Origin: Pseudomonas sp. PDNC002
GTDB lineage: Bacteria > Pseudomonadota > Gammaproteobacteria > Pseudomonadales > Pseudomonadaceae
Length of the DNA: 64,000 nucleotides
Assembly: GCF_016919445.1 (NCBI RefSeq)
Contig: NZ_CP070356.1
Span: 441,501-505,500 of the forward strand
Direction of reading: 5' to 3'
The stretch's first letter is position 1. Each line of letters starts with the position of its first letter. The notes below the pieces were generated by a model. That model saw nothing but the letters and a program-made list of their open reading frames with translations, did not search any database and was not told the DNA's origin. Positions 1 to 9,037 of the stretch are shown here, in pieces. The translations under genes and the position numbers were made by a program.

Positions 1-1059
1 GGCGTGGAGGATGTCGAAGCAGCCATTGGTGAAGACGATCTTCTCGCCGTGGGCGCGGGCGTCCTCGATGGCCAGCAGCAGCTGGTCAAGGCTCAGCACG
101 CCACGCTCGGAGCCTTGCTCGCGCTGCACGGCGCGGCGCAGTTCCGGGGCGCTGATGGCGGCGGTGCCCAGCTTGCCGACGACAATGCCGGCGGCGAGGT
201 TGGCCAGGGCCACGGCCTGCGGCAGGTCTTCACCGGCGGCGATGGCGCCGGCCAGGGTGGAAATCACGGTGTCGCCGGCGCCGGTGACGTCGAACACTTC
301 ACGGGCGCGGGCCGGCAGGTGCAGGGCGCTGTGGCCGGGGCGCAGCAGGGTCATGCCGTGTTCGCCGCGGGTGACCAGCAGCGCACCGAGCTCCAGCTCG
401 GTCATCAGTTGCTGGCCCTTGGCGACCAGGTCGGCCTCGTCGACGCAGCGGCCGACGATGGCTTCGAATTCGGAGAGGTTCGGGGTGATCAGACTGGCGC
501 CACGGTAGATGGCGAAGTCCTTGCCCTTGGGATCGGCCAGTACCGGAATGCCACGCTGGCGGGCGGCCTGGATCAGCGCCTGGTGGTTCTTCAGCGCGCC
601 CTTGCCGTAGTCGGAAAGCACCAGCACGCGGACCTGGTCCAGCAGCGCCTCGACATCGGCAGACAAGGCCACGGCGTCAGTGCGGAAAGCTTCCTCGAAG
701 TCCACGCGCAGCAGTTGCTGGTGGCGGCTCATGACCCGCAGCTTGACGATGGTCGGCTGCCCGGCGATGCGCTGGAAGCGGGTGGTCACACCCACGGCCT
801 GCAGGCTGTCGCTCAGGCTGTCGGCGGCTTCGTCGACGCCAGTGACGCCGACCAGGAAGGCGGGAGCGCCCAGGGCAGCGAGGTTCAGCGCGACGTTGGC
901 GGCGCCACCGGGGCGGTCCTCATGCTGCTCGACCCGCACCACGGGCACCGGCGCCTCGGGCGAGATGCGCGAGGTCGCGCCGTGCCAGTAGCGGTCGAGC
1001 ATCACGTCGCCTACCACCAGCACAGGGGCCTGATCGAATCGGGGCATGGTCAATTTCAT
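1..1059 (-). CDS. hldE: Bifunctional heptose-7-phosphate kinase / heptose-1-phosphate adenylyltransferase HldE (3' end outside window)
   Basis: Cytoplasmic enzyme making ADP-L-glycero-D-manno-heptose for the LPS inner core: it phosphorylates heptose-7-phosphate at C1, then adenylylates it. The 353 codons present begin [10 protein letters not shown] and read through a ribokinase-type (PfkB) domain. This has the N-terminal [11 protein letters not shown], the PGGAANVA substrate loop and the catalytic DVTGAGDT near residues 258-265. The second, nucleotidyltransferase domain is only reached at its first motif, [10 protein letters not shown], so about 120 residues of the usual ~474 lie outside the window. 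The ATG at 1057-1059 has a GGAG-like site upstream; an in-frame ATG four codons later is less likely. It lies downstream of dnpA, mig-14 and msbA on the same strand, with 64 bp to the dnpA stop. Identification is firm. Confidence 0.96.
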   Translation of the reverse strand, partial: MKLTMPRFDQAPVLVVGDVMLDRYWHGATSRISPEAPVPVVRVEQHEDRPGGAANVALNLAALGAPAFLVGVTGVDEAADSLSDSLQAVGVTTRFQRIAGQPTIVKLRVMSRHQQLLRVDFEEAFRTDAVALSADVEALLDQVRVLVLSDYGKGALKNHQALIQAARQRGIPVLADPKGKDFAIYRGASLITPNLSEFEAIVGRCVDEADLVAKGQQLMTELELGALLVTRGEHGMTLLRPGHSALHLPARAREVFDVTGAGDTVISTLAGAIAAGEDLPQAVALANLAAGIVVGKLGTAAISAPELRRAVQREQGSERGVLSLDQLLLAIEDARAHGEKIVFTNGCFDILHA

Positions 1060-1123
1060 GGGAACTCCGCAGGTCGAAATCGCCGCGGATAATACCATAG
1101 CCGCCCGGTGCGACTTGCGCCGG

Positions 1124-2536
1124 TCAGGGCAGTTTGCGCACCCAGAACAGCTCGTGGCGACGCACCGCCTTGCGGAAGAACTCGTCGTCGCCAGTAGCCG
1201 GCCACTGGCGCCCGGCGAGCACGCGCTGGATCAGCCGGCGCAGGCGTTTCTTGCCGGTGAGCGGGGTCTGCAGGTCATGCTGCAGGGCCAGCGCCTGGGC
1301 CTTGTCGATGCGCGTCGCGGCATCCAGCACCGGACTCCACAGCGGGTCGGCCGGCAATGCCTCGATACAAGGAGGCAGGGCGATGCCACCATCGGCCGGG
1401 CCCATGGGCCAGCGGTCGTTGTCGTGCAGATGGTTGGCGTAGAGCAGCAGGGTCTGCGACTTCCAGCTGCTGCGCTCGATGGCCTCCAGCGTCGCGCGGG
1501 TGGCGTGGACGTGATCGGCGTGCGGGTCCAGCTCCGGATGGGCGGTGAGGATGACCTCCGGGCGGATGTGCTCGATCAGCGAGGTCAGGTCAGCCACCAG
1601 GTTGAGCCAGGTTGGCGCGCCATCGGAATCGCCCGGCAGGGTCAGCGCATTGAAGCCACGAGCCGGCCGGATATCGTTCTCGCCCGACTCACGAGAGCCG
1701 AATGCCTTGCTCGGTTCCGCCGCCATCGCCGGCAGTTGCAGGCAGTAGTAGCCCAGCTGCACGCAACGCTCGGCAGGCACGCCGCCCCACAGCGGCGCGG
1801 CAATGCTGTCCCAGGTGCGCAGGCGGCCTTTCAGGCGCGCGGCAGCGGCCTTGTCCAGGCCCAGTCGCTGATAATGCTCGGCTTCGATCTCGCCCTGGGT
1901 CAGGGTGACGATCCAGGCGTCGGGGCAACGGCTGTATTGGCCGAAGGCAGCCAGTTCGGCATCGTCGGCGTGGGGCGCGATGATCAGCAGGCGTTGTCGG
2001 GCGTAATCGGGATTGTGGAAGGCGTGCAGCACGCCCTGCTGCGCCAGGCGGCAATGCCGGCTGCGAATGCGCAGATGGCCACTGCGAAGAGCTTCGCCCT
2101 GGCCGGACAGGTTGATATAGCGCTTGCCGCTGACGCCGCGCTCGAAGTCCTGGCGGTCACTCCCGACGCCTTCGATCAGCACCTGCGGATCGAGCCAGCT
2201 CCCCAGCAGCGAGGCCTTCACCTCGATCTCCAGCACCAGCGTCTCTTCGTCCCCCGGCAGCGCATCGGCGGCAATGTGCAGGCCGTGCGGACCAAGGAAT
2301 ACCGGCAGGGCGACGGAGCCCTCGGGGAAGTCGTAGCGGTAGTCGTCGCGCGGCGAGTAGAACAGGTGATCGGCGAACCACGCCTCATGGGCGACCCAGC
2401 CGAGCAACACGGCCAGCGGCACACTCCACCAGGGCGCGAAGATACCCAGCAGGATCAGCGCCAGCAGGGCGACGAGCAGGACCACGCGCTTCTTGCGACG
2501 GTGCTGTTTGAGCAGTTGCTGTTTACGCCCGGTCAC
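1124..2536 (-). CDS. dnpA: PIG-L family de-N-acetylase, DnpA-like (LPS/persistence)
   Basis: 470-residue protein with a positively charged N-terminus, hydrophobic segments at about residues 18-52, and a C-terminal PIG-L/LmbE zinc deacetylase domain. The signature PHADDAE is at about residues 188-194, and a second metal-binding stretch [12 protein letters not shown] lies near 335-345. Family members remove acetyl from N-acetylglucosamine-containing glycans. The Pseudomonas orthologue DnpA (PA5002) is known from LPS-core gene clusters and fluoroquinolone persistence, and its exact substrate is not settled. The start is GTG at 2534-2536, preceded on its strand by GAGGGAGAA. It lies between mig-14 and hldE, whereas in P. 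aeruginosa PAO1 it sits deeper inside the core operon. The gene symbol rests on similarity remembered rather than computed. Confidence 0.85.
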   Translation of the reverse strand: MTGRKQQLLKQHRRKKRVVLLVALLALILLGIFAPWWSVPLAVLLGWVAHEAWFADHLFYSPRDDYRYDFPEGSVALPVFLGPHGLHIAADALPGDEETLVLEIEVKASLLGSWLDPQVLIEGVGSDRQDFERGVSGKRYINLSGQGEALRSGHLRIRSRHCRLAQQGVLHAFHNPDYARQRLLIIAPHADDAELAAFGQYSRCPDAWIVTLTQGEIEAEHYQRLGLDKAAAARLKGRLRTWDSIAAPLWGGVPAERCVQLGYYCLQLPAMAAEPSKAFGSRESGENDIRPARGFNALTLPGDSDGAPTWLNLVADLTSLIEHIRPEVILTAHPELDPHADHVHATRATLEAIERSSWKSQTLLLYANHLHDNDRWPMGPADGGIALPPCIEALPADPLWSPVLDAATRIDKAQALALQHDLQTPLTGKKRLRRLIQRVLAGRQWPATGDDEFFRKAVRRHELFWVRKLP

Positions 2537-2602
2537 GCCGGTTCTCCCTCAAGACCAATCGCGGACGAAGTCCGCTTACGGGAAAGATCGACACTCTTGC
2601 CG

Positions 2603-2624
2603 CCCTCTCCCTGAAGAGAGAGGG
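2603..2624. repeat. CCCTCTCCC...GAGAGGG inverted repeat, copy 1
   Basis: Short imperfect palindrome (CCCTCTCCCTgaagAGAGAGGG) in the 163-bp gap between dnpA and mig-14. A near-identical copy lies at 2674-2695. Such units are common between Pseudomonas genes and can act as hairpins or terminators. Here this copy lies between the mig-14 stop and the dnpA start, 66 bases upstream of the dnpA GTG. Confidence 0.6.
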
Positions 2625-2673
2625 AGCATTCCGTGCCGGCTGACACCACACCTTCATACAGCGCCGATCCAGT

Positions 2674-2695
2674 CCCTCTCCCTTCAGGGAGAGGG
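2674..2695 (-). terminator. Hairpin after mig-14 (repeat copy 2)
   Basis: CCCTCTCCCTtcAGGGAGAGGG is a perfect 10-bp stem with a 2-base centre, starting four bases beyond the mig-14 stop codon. There is no clear U-tract on the minus strand. It may stop transcription partly, or protect the message, between mig-14 and dnpA. Confidence 0.5.
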
Positions 2696-2699
2696 CGTT

Positions 2700-3596
2700 T
2701 CAGACCTGGAACACCGGCACGCGGTGGCACCATCGGTCCTTGTATTCGCGGTCGGCCCGGCCAAAGGAATAGCGCAGCGGTTTGCCCAGCGCCTCCGCCT
2801 CGGCCCAGGCCTCTTGCGTGTTGACGAAACTGAGCACGCTACCGGGACTGAAGTTGCGATTCTCCGGGGCGACGCCGCCGTTGATGTACTCCACGCTGAC
2901 CCATTTCGGCGCCTCGACCCGATAGAGAATCTGGATCGCCACCGGCTCGCCGTCCAGGCGCACCACGGAGCCACGCATGAACTCGCGCATCAGGGTGAAG
3001 ACGTCGGCCAACCGCGCCTTGCCCGGCACCTCGAACTCCCAGCGGCGCTGGAACAGGTCGGCGTAGATGCGCGCCTGTTCCTCGGGGCTCAGTTCGCTCA
3101 TGGGCTGCAGCACGCCGCCCGCCTCTTCCAGCAGGCGCTGCTCGCGACGCTGGTTGTAGCGAAATTTCTTCGAGAAATCGGCCGGCGCGCGGTTCATCGC
3201 CAACTGCTCGGGCTGCTCGCGGGCATCGCTCACCTGCTCGCGATTCAGCTCGGAGAGGTAGCGCACCTGGTGGCGCAACTCGATGCGCGCGCCCTCGGCG
3301 ATCGGCAGGATGATCTCGGCATTGCCCAGGTCGAACAGCGCCTTCTTGCCTTCGCGCTTGAGCACGTCCTTGGACAGCGCCAGGTTGCGCCCCCAGGTCG
3401 GCACGGCGGCGCACAGTTCGTCACCCTCGAACCAGCCCAGGTAACGCACTGGAATACCGGCCAGGCCGGCGAGGCGCTCGACCACGTCCGGGTGGGTGGC
3501 GACGCTGCCGCCGAAGCGCTGCCAGGCGGCGGCATAGTCGGCCGCCGCAATGGATGTCCAGCCGCGTTCGCGGAAGACTCGCAGGCGGTTCAGCAT
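2700..3596 (-). CDS. mig-14: Mig-14 family protein (antimicrobial peptide resistance)
   Basis: 298-residue soluble protein beginning MLNRLRVFRERGWTSI and matching the Mig-14 family (PA5003 in P. aeruginosa). Family members have a GNAT/FemAB-like fold and contribute to resistance to cationic antimicrobial peptides in Salmonella and Pseudomonas by a mechanism not fully known. Recognisable stretches are KKFRYNQRREQRLLEEAGG in the middle and SFGRADREYKDRWCHRVPVF at the C-terminus. No signal peptide or membrane helix is seen. The ATG at 3594-3596 is 22 bp downstream of the msbA stop, so the two are probably co-transcribed. The association with msbA, dnpA and hldE puts it in an envelope-defence setting. 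Confidence 0.88.
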   Translation of the reverse strand: MLNRLRVFRERGWTSIAAADYAAAWQRFGGSVATHPDVVERLAGLAGIPVRYLGWFEGDELCAAVPTWGRNLALSKDVLKREGKKALFDLGNAEIILPIAEGARIELRHQVRYLSELNREQVSDAREQPEQLAMNRAPADFSKKFRYNQRREQRLLEEAGGVLQPMSELSPEEQARIYADLFQRRWEFEVPGKARLADVFTLMREFMRGSVVRLDGEPVAIQILYRVEAPKWVSVEYINGGVAPENRNFSPGSVLSFVNTQEAWAEAEALGKPLRYSFGRADREYKDRWCHRVPVFQV

Positions 3597-3618
3597 GGAC
3601 GGCGGTTCCCCACTGCCG

Positions 3619-5457
3619 TCATACCGGTTGCTCGAGCGGAGCTTCTTCGGTGCCGTCGACCGGATCGTCGGCGAACTGACGGGCGTGCAGGCGGGCGTAA
3701 TAGCCGTTCTGCGCGATCAGCTCGTCGTGGCTGCCGCGTTCGACGATGTGGCCCTGGTCCATCACCAGGATCAGGTCCGCCGCCTCGATGGTGCTCAGGC
3801 GGTGGGCGATAACCAGTGTGGTACGGCCTTCCATCACTTTTTCCAGGGCAGCCTGGATGTGCCGCTCGGACTCGGTGTCCAGCGCCGAGGTGGCCTCGTC
3901 GAGGATCAGCACCGGGGCGTCCTTGAGCAGCGCGCGGGCAATCGCCAGGCGCTGGCGCTGACCACCGGAGAGCATCACGCCGTTCTCGCCAACCTCGGTG
4001 TCGAAGCCCTCGGGCAGGCGGTCGATGAACTCGCGGGCGAAGGCATCGTCGGCGGCCTTTTCCACCGCCTCGCGCGGTTTGCTGGCGAGATCGCCATAGG
4101 CGATGTTGTTCAGCACGCTGTCGTTGAACAGGTTGACCTGCTGGGTCACCAGCGCGATGTGCTTGCGCAGGTTACGCAGCCTGTAGTCCTCGACATCCAG
4201 GCCATCGAGCAGGATCTGCCCCTCGTTATGGGCATAGAAGCGCGGAATCAGGTTGGCCAGCGTCGACTTGCCGCTGCCGGAACGACCCACCAAGGCCACC
4301 ATCTGGCCCGGCTCAACACTGAAGTTGAGATCGTTGAGCACCTGCTTCTCGGTGCCGGGGTAGGTGAAGCTGAGGTTCTTCACTTCCAGGCGGCCGCTGA
4401 CGCGCTCGCGCTCGACGGTGCCGTTATCCACTTCCTGCGGTTGGTCGAGCTGCTCGAAGATGCTTTCCGCACCGGCCACGCCCTTCTGGATGGTCGAGCT
4501 GACTTCCGAGAGTTGGCGGATCGGCTTGGGCAGCAGGCCGGCCATGGAGATGTAGGCGACCAGCTCGCCGGCGGTGGCGTCGCCGCGCAGCAGCAGCACG
4601 AGGTAGAGCAGCACGGCCATGGCGCTGTAGATCACCAGCTGCAGCATGGGGGTGTAGACCGCGGAGGTCTTGTTCATGCGCAGGTTCTTCTTGGTGTTCT
4701 CGCTGCTCACCTTGAGGAAGCGCTTGCTCTCGTAGGGCTCGCCGCCGAAGCTGCGGACCACGCGGTAGCCATGGATGGTTTCTGAGGAGACGTGGGTGAC
4801 GTCGCCCATGGCCACCTGGATCTTCTTGCTCTGCTTGCGGAACTTGCGGCTGGCGCTAGTCACCATGACGGCGATGATCGGCAGGATCGCCAGCATCACC
4901 AGGGTCAGCTTCCAGTTCATGTACAGCAGCGAGGCGAACAGAAACACCACGGTCATGCCTTCGCGAATCACCACCTTGATGGCGTCGGTAGCGGCGCCGG
5001 TGACCATGGTCACGTTGAAAGTGATGCGCGAGATCAGGTGTCCGGAGTTGTGCCGGTCGAAATAGCGGTTGGGCAGGGTAAGCAGGTTGTTGAACAGCTC
5101 CACCCGCAGGTCATGCACCAGGCCCAGGGAAACCTTGGCCAGAAAATAGTTGCCCAGGAAGGAGCCGACGCCCTGCCAGACCGCGATCAGCACCACCAGC
5201 AGGGGCACCGCGTAAAGCAGCTCCAGATCGCGCAGCCAGGCCCAGGGGGCGTCTGGGAAGAGCGCGGCGTCCGGGTTGGTCAGGCCGTCGACGAAGTACT
5301 TGAGGATGCCGGCAAGCATCGGCTGGGTGGCCGCGAAGATCAGGAAGCCGACGATGCTCAGTGCAAACAGACCCGCATACGGGCGCACATAGGAGAGCAG
5401 GCGGAAGTAGATCTTGACGCTGGACACCGGCTGGGCGCTCCGGGGAGAATCACTCAT
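3619..5457 (-). CDS. msbA: Lipid A export ATP-binding/permease protein MsbA
   Basis: 612-residue half-transporter of the inner membrane that flips lipid A-core from the cytoplasmic to the periplasmic leaflet. The N-terminal half has about six membrane segments, the first at VRPYAGLFALSIVGFLIFAA. The C-terminal half is an ABC ATPase with Walker A GRSGSGKST (lysine about 397), signature LSGGQRQRLAIARALL, Walker B VLILDEATSALD and the switch region IAHRLST. The start chosen is ATG 5455-5457 (MSDSPRSAQ), which gives the usual MsbA length; the open frame upstream is compositional and overlaps the divergent kinase gene. An ATG three codons earlier is a weak alternative. Divergent from the gene at 5548. 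Confidence 0.95.
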   Translation of the reverse strand: MSDSPRSAQPVSSVKIYFRLLSYVRPYAGLFALSIVGFLIFAATQPMLAGILKYFVDGLTNPDAALFPDAPWAWLRDLELLYAVPLLVVLIAVWQGVGSFLGNYFLAKVSLGLVHDLRVELFNNLLTLPNRYFDRHNSGHLISRITFNVTMVTGAATDAIKVVIREGMTVVFLFASLLYMNWKLTLVMLAILPIIAVMVTSASRKFRKQSKKIQVAMGDVTHVSSETIHGYRVVRSFGGEPYESKRFLKVSSENTKKNLRMNKTSAVYTPMLQLVIYSAMAVLLYLVLLLRGDATAGELVAYISMAGLLPKPIRQLSEVSSTIQKGVAGAESIFEQLDQPQEVDNGTVERERVSGRLEVKNLSFTYPGTEKQVLNDLNFSVEPGQMVALVGRSGSGKSTLANLIPRFYAHNEGQILLDGLDVEDYRLRNLRKHIALVTQQVNLFNDSVLNNIAYGDLASKPREAVEKAADDAFAREFIDRLPEGFDTEVGENGVMLSGGQRQRLAIARALLKDAPVLILDEATSALDTESERHIQAALEKVMEGRTTLVIAHRLSTIEAADLILVMDQGHIVERGSHDELIAQNGYYARLHARQFADDPVDGTEEAPLEQPV

Positions 5458-5547
5458 GAAGTGCAAGCTGCCTTGTCGTAAGAAGACTGCGGATGATACC
5501 ACCGCCGTCCCACTCCATGTTGCCCCCAGGTCTGACAGTCTCTCCGG

Positions 5548-6207
5548 ATGAATGCCCTCGACGACTCTTCCTATCATTCGCTTGTCGAAGGCGCCGAAGT
5601 CATCGAGCGCGACCCGCACGGCGACAAGGTCCTGCACCTGCGCGACGGCAGCTTCCTCAAGCTGTTCCGGCGCAAGCGCCTGCTGTCCACGGCGATCATC
5701 TCGCCACCGGAAAAGCGCTTCCTGAACAACTGTGCGGCAATCGCCGCGAAGGGTATCCCCTGCCCGCAGGCGCTGCGCACCTACAATTTCCCTGAGATCG
5801 AACGCACCGCGGTGCGCTATGAGCCGCTGCCCGGCCATACGCTGCGCAGCTACATTCCAGCGCAGGAGCCGCAGCGCCAGCTGGAGATCCTCCGCGACGT
5901 GGCGGCCTTCATCGCCCAACTGCACGACAAGGGCATCTACTTCCGCTCGCTGCACCTGGGCAACGTCATCCTGACGCCGTCGGGTGCTTACGGATTGATC
6001 GATCTTTCCGACCTGCGGACCAGCCCTGCGCCCTTGTCGCGAGCCAAGCGAAAACGTAATTTCAAGCACTTGCTGCGCTACAAGAAGGACATCGCCCTGA
6101 TCCGAAAACTGGGTCTGGAAGCCTTCTTCGACCACTACAACAAGAATTCGACTACGCCCTTGGATGGCCGGGAGATCGCTTCCGAGTACGACGTTTCCAG
6201 GGCGTAA
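5548..6207 (+). CDS. Kinase-fold LPS locus protein (PA4998-like)
   Basis: 219-residue protein of the LPS-kinase-like superfamily. Near the middle it has HLGNVIL followed by YGLIDLSDLR, corresponding to the catalytic loop and the metal-binding Asp of aminoglycoside/LPS kinases. The preceding residues read YFRSLHLGN, so serine stands where the catalytic Asp of an HGD/HRD motif would be. It may therefore be an inactive or unusually catalysed kinase. The C-terminus is rich in Lys/Arg (RAKRKRNFKHLLRYKKD), fitting membrane or LPS association. It is divergent from msbA across a 90-bp gap and 47 bp upstream of a GT8-type gene in the same direction. The counterpart next to msbA in P. aeruginosa (PA4998) has no firmly assigned substrate. 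Confidence 0.8.
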   Translation: MNALDDSSYHSLVEGAEVIERDPHGDKVLHLRDGSFLKLFRRKRLLSTAIISPPEKRFLNNCAAIAAKGIPCPQALRTYNFPEIERTAVRYEPLPGHTLRSYIPAQEPQRQLEILRDVAAFIAQLHDKGIYFRSLHLGNVILTPSGAYGLIDLSDLRTSPAPLSRAKRKRNFKHLLRYKKDIALIRKLGLEAFFDHYNKNSTTPLDGREIASEYDVSRA

Positions 6208-6254
6208 ACAGACAATGGGAGCACGGCTCCACCCAGATCAGGGAATGCCCGGAA

Positions 6255-7118
6255 ATGAACGAAACGGTAAAGATCTTCGTCGGATGTGATCCGAACGACT
6301 GCGATCTCGAGCAGATGATGGTTCTCGAGTACAGCCTGCGAAAACACGCTTCGCAGCCGGTGGAAATCCACTGGATGCAACTGTCCCGAGACCCCGAAAG
6401 CTTCTGGTATTCGCGCCCCGAGGCCGGCGAAGGCTGGCGTAGCGACGACTGGACCACGCCCTTCTCGGGCTTCCGCTGGAGCATTCCGGCGTTCTGCAAT
6501 TTCGAAGGCCGGGCGATCTACATGGACGCCGACGTGGTGATCCTCAGCGACATCGCCGAACTGTGGAACACCCCCTTCGAGCCGGGCAAGATCGTGATGG
6601 CCAAGGGCGGCGAAGAGTCCTGGCGCTTCTGCGTGTCGATGTGGGATTGCGCCGCGACCAAGGGCCACCTGCTGCCGCTGACGGAGATCAAGAGTGATCG
6701 CAAGGCCCACCACAAGCTGCGCGACTACTTCCGCGAGCACACCCAGCTGATCCAGGCGTTCGACACCCAGTTCAACAATATCGACGGCGAAGGGCACCCG
6801 ATCAACGCGATCAAGATCCTGCACTACTCGGATATCGGCACCCAGCTTTCGCACAAGCACTCGTTCAAGCGCCTGGAAAGCAACGGCGAGAAGCACTGGT
6901 TCGACGGCGCCGTGTTCGACCACCCGCGCACGGACCTGATCGAGCTGTTCGACAGCTACCTGGCCGAGGCCCTGGCCGCCGGCTATTCGCTGGACACCTA
7001 CAAGGTGAAGCAGCGCTTCGGCACCATCACCAAGGCATCGCAGAAGAACTACAAGGGCAACGACGTCACCCGTGGCAAGAAGAGCGGCGGACTGTTGAGC
7101 CGCCTGTTCGGCCGCTGA
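6255..7118 (+). CDS. Glycosyltransferase, GT8-like
   Basis: 287-residue cytoplasmic glycosyltransferase with a GT-A fold. It begins KIFVGCDPNDCDLEQMMVLEYSLRKHA, has the DXD-type metal/nucleotide site in IYMDADVVILSD at about residues 94-100, and a later AFDTQFNNIDG segment. This arrangement resembles GT8 (LPS galactosyl/glucosyltransferase-like) enzymes. The C-terminus KSGGLLSRLFGR could be a small amphipathic membrane anchor. It follows the kinase-like gene, probably in one transcript, and ends at a strong hairpin shared with waaL. It probably adds a sugar to outer-core LPS; donor and acceptor cannot be told from sequence. Confidence 0.8.
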   Translation: MNETVKIFVGCDPNDCDLEQMMVLEYSLRKHASQPVEIHWMQLSRDPESFWYSRPEAGEGWRSDDWTTPFSGFRWSIPAFCNFEGRAIYMDADVVILSDIAELWNTPFEPGKIVMAKGGEESWRFCVSMWDCAATKGHLLPLTEIKSDRKAHHKLRDYFREHTQLIQAFDTQFNNIDGEGHPINAIKILHYSDIGTQLSHKHSFKRLESNGEKHWFDGAVFDHPRTDLIELFDSYLAEALAAGYSLDTYKVKQRFGTITKASQKNYKGNDVTRGKKSGGLLSRLFGR

Positions 7119-7125
7119 TCGCGGC

Positions 7126-7150
7126 GGCCATCACGCCCGGCGTGATGGCC
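7126..7150. terminator. Bidirectional hairpin between GT8-like gene and waaL
   Basis: GGCCATCACG / CGTGATGGCC forms a perfect 10-bp stem with a 5-base loop, placed between two convergent stop codons (7118 and 7158). Only weak T-runs flank it. Probably terminates both transcripts. Confidence 0.7.
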
Positions 7151-7157
7151 GTTCCCC

Positions 7158-8363
7158 TCAGGCGCTTCGCTCGACCCGATACTGGGTCGCCACCGCCAGG
7201 CAGCCGGCCATCGGCAGCCAGAACCACATCCAGACCAGGTTCGGCGCCGCCACGAAGAAGTGCAGCTCGACGCTCATCACTACCGCCGCCGACACCATCA
7301 CCGCGAACCACAGGCGCGCGAACTCCGACTGTGCCTTCCAGGCTCCCCAGATGCACGCCGCCATGGCCAGCAGCATGCTGAACAGCCCCACCAGGCCGAA
7401 TTGGTAAAGCACCTCCAGATAGAGGCTGTGCGGATTGCGCACGATCTGGCCGGTGGACAGCGTGACCTTGCCCAGCTCGGTATGCGAGCCATGGCCGAAC
7501 CACCAGGCCTCGCCGATGCGCTCGAAGACCACGCGCCAGATCTGATCGCGATGGGTCAGCCCGCGCGAGCCGAATTCGTATGCCACCTGCTCAAAACCGA
7601 AGATCAGCACCGCGATGCCGAAAAGCGCGGCGAGACCGACAGCAATGGCGCGCTGGCGACCCTGCGTCATGCACAGCACCAGAACGCCCGCCCCCATCAG
7701 GCCAGCCACCCACGCCGAGCGGGCAAAGGTGAAGTACAGGTAGGTGAACAGCACCAGCGAGCAGACCAGCCAGACCGCGCGCATACCCCAGTGGCGGGCG
7801 CGCAGCAGTAACCACATGGCAACGATGAAGCAGAACGCGTAGTGCATGCCCGCTTCGATGGTGATGCCGAAGTCGGCGATGCCGGGCACGCCAGAGTCCT
7901 TGATGTTCATCATCCGGTAGCCGACGTCGAACTGCCCGAGGAGCGCCTTGTTGGCCAGCGAGAAGCCCGCGAAGGCCGCACCAGCCAAGGCATCGAGCCC
8001 CAGCACGAAGAGCCATGGGCGGCTTTCCCGGCCACCCATCACCATCACCACCCAGGTGAAGAACAGGATCACCAGCAACTGCTTCACCGAACTGGGCGAG
8101 TCGGTGAGTATCGAGTTGAGCAGCAGCCCCACCCAGAACACCAGGTAGAGCAGGAAGGGCACGGTCGCCAACCGCGCCCGCTCACGGAACAACTGCAGCG
8201 ACAGGAAGATGATGGCGAGGAAAGCACCCAGACGGATGCTCTTGAGCCAGTCACCGTTCTCCGTAGGCCACCAGAAACGCCCCACTACCAGCATGCTCAG
8301 CGTGACGACCGCAAAGGCCAGCCCCACCAGTTTCAACCAATCCGACCGTCTTTCGAGTTGCAT
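7158..8363 (-). CDS. waaL: O-antigen ligase WaaL
   Basis: 401-residue polytopic inner-membrane protein (about 10-12 hydrophobic segments) that transfers undecaprenyl-linked O-polysaccharide onto lipid A-core in the periplasm. The Wzy_C/WaaL pattern is seen: a long periplasmic loop with RGLTHRDQIWRVVFERIGEAWWFGHG near residues 270-300, then HSLYLEVLYQFGLVGL. The loop Arg and the NPHSLYLE His are typical catalytic positions of this family. The start is ATG 8361-8363 (MQLERRSDWLKLV), which gives the same length as P. aeruginosa WaaL; the longer open frame upstream runs into the next gene. Last gene of the core operon, 53 bp after the gene at 8417. Confidence 0.9.
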   Translation of the reverse strand: MQLERRSDWLKLVGLAFAVVTLSMLVVGRFWWPTENGDWLKSIRLGAFLAIIFLSLQLFRERARLATVPFLLYLVFWVGLLLNSILTDSPSSVKQLLVILFFTWVVMVMGGRESRPWLFVLGLDALAGAAFAGFSLANKALLGQFDVGYRMMNIKDSGVPGIADFGITIEAGMHYAFCFIVAMWLLLRARHWGMRAVWLVCSLVLFTYLYFTFARSAWVAGLMGAGVLVLCMTQGRQRAIAVGLAALFGIAVLIFGFEQVAYEFGSRGLTHRDQIWRVVFERIGEAWWFGHGSHTELGKVTLSTGQIVRNPHSLYLEVLYQFGLVGLFSMLLAMAACIWGAWKAQSEFARLWFAVMVSAAVVMSVELHFFVAAPNLVWMWFWLPMAGCLAVATQYRVERSA

Positions 8364-8416
8364 AACACCACGCTGGCAAGTCAGTGAGCAGGGGCGGGCT
8401 GTGCCACCACCGGGAA

Positions 8417-9031
8417 TTAAAGTTTGATGACGGTGACGCCGGAGGAGCGGGTCCACTCCCGCTCGAAATCCCAGGCATGGCCATCCCAGAATGAGCCGCC
8501 CTCGTCGGAGAAGCCCACCAGCACGATCTCGTAGTCGGCCTGCCGCAGGCGTTTCACGTAGTCGAAGAAGGCCACCGCGTAGAAGCCGGTGGACGGGCCG
8601 CCGCGGGTGGGCAGCCGCTCGTACGGATACCCCTCCAGCGCCGGGAAAGGCTGGCGCAGCGGTAGGAACGAAGCGCTGCGGTGCGACGCCGGCAGCGACG
8701 CCTGGTCACCGCCCAGCAGCACGCTATGGAAGCGCGCGTTGAACCACGGGAACAGGCGCAGCCAGCCCTTGTAGGGGAAGCCGAAATAGCCGCCCTTGCG
8801 GTAGTTGTGGCGGTGGATGAAGAGGTTATGCAGCTGTCGGCGCAGCAAGGTGCGGTTGCGGCACTTGTTGAAGCTGACCACCAGATCATCGGGCCCCAGG
8901 GCCAGGGCATCGATATGTTCGCGGGTGATCGACGGATTGTTCGCCAACAGGATGATCCGGCGCGATCGCTCGATACGCGCCAGCAGTTCCGGCGACAGGT
9001 GTTCCAGTGCTTGTTGGGCGGCCGACAGCAT
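8417..9031 (-). CDS. Putative GT29-like (sialyltransferase-fold) protein
   Basis: 204-residue protein. It contains IILLANNPSITREHIDALALGPDDLVVSFN near the N-terminus, reminiscent of the nucleotide-binding start of GT29/sialyltransferase-like folds in which an object is compared with '...NGPS...VVRFN'. A second conserved-looking stretch, GPSTGFYAVAFFDYVKR ... IVLVGFSDEG, is also typical of that fold, with F-D-GG and H near the C-terminus (WDGHAWDFE). It carries no signal peptide. It lies in the glycosyltransferase block of the core operon, 6 bp after the gene at 9038, so a role in adding an outer-core sugar is plausible. The family assignment is my inference and the substrate is unknown. Confidence 0.6.
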   Translation of the reverse strand: MLSAAQQALEHLSPELLARIERSRRIILLANNPSITREHIDALALGPDDLVVSFNKCRNRTLLRRQLHNLFIHRHNYRKGGYFGFPYKGWLRLFPWFNARFHSVLLGGDQASLPASHRSASFLPLRQPFPALEGYPYERLPTRGGPSTGFYAVAFFDYVKRLRQADYEIVLVGFSDEGGSFWDGHAWDFEREWTRSSGVTVIKL

Positions 9032-9037
9032 CGGTCT

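Noticed and set aside
1046-2614. 522-codon open frame on the plus strand
   Set aside because: Antisense to dnpA, whose deacetylase motifs are clear; no domain in the plus-strand product.
5458-6135. 226-codon N-terminal extension of msbA
   Set aside because: It overlaps the divergent kinase-fold gene, which has real motifs, and msbA has its normal length from 5457.
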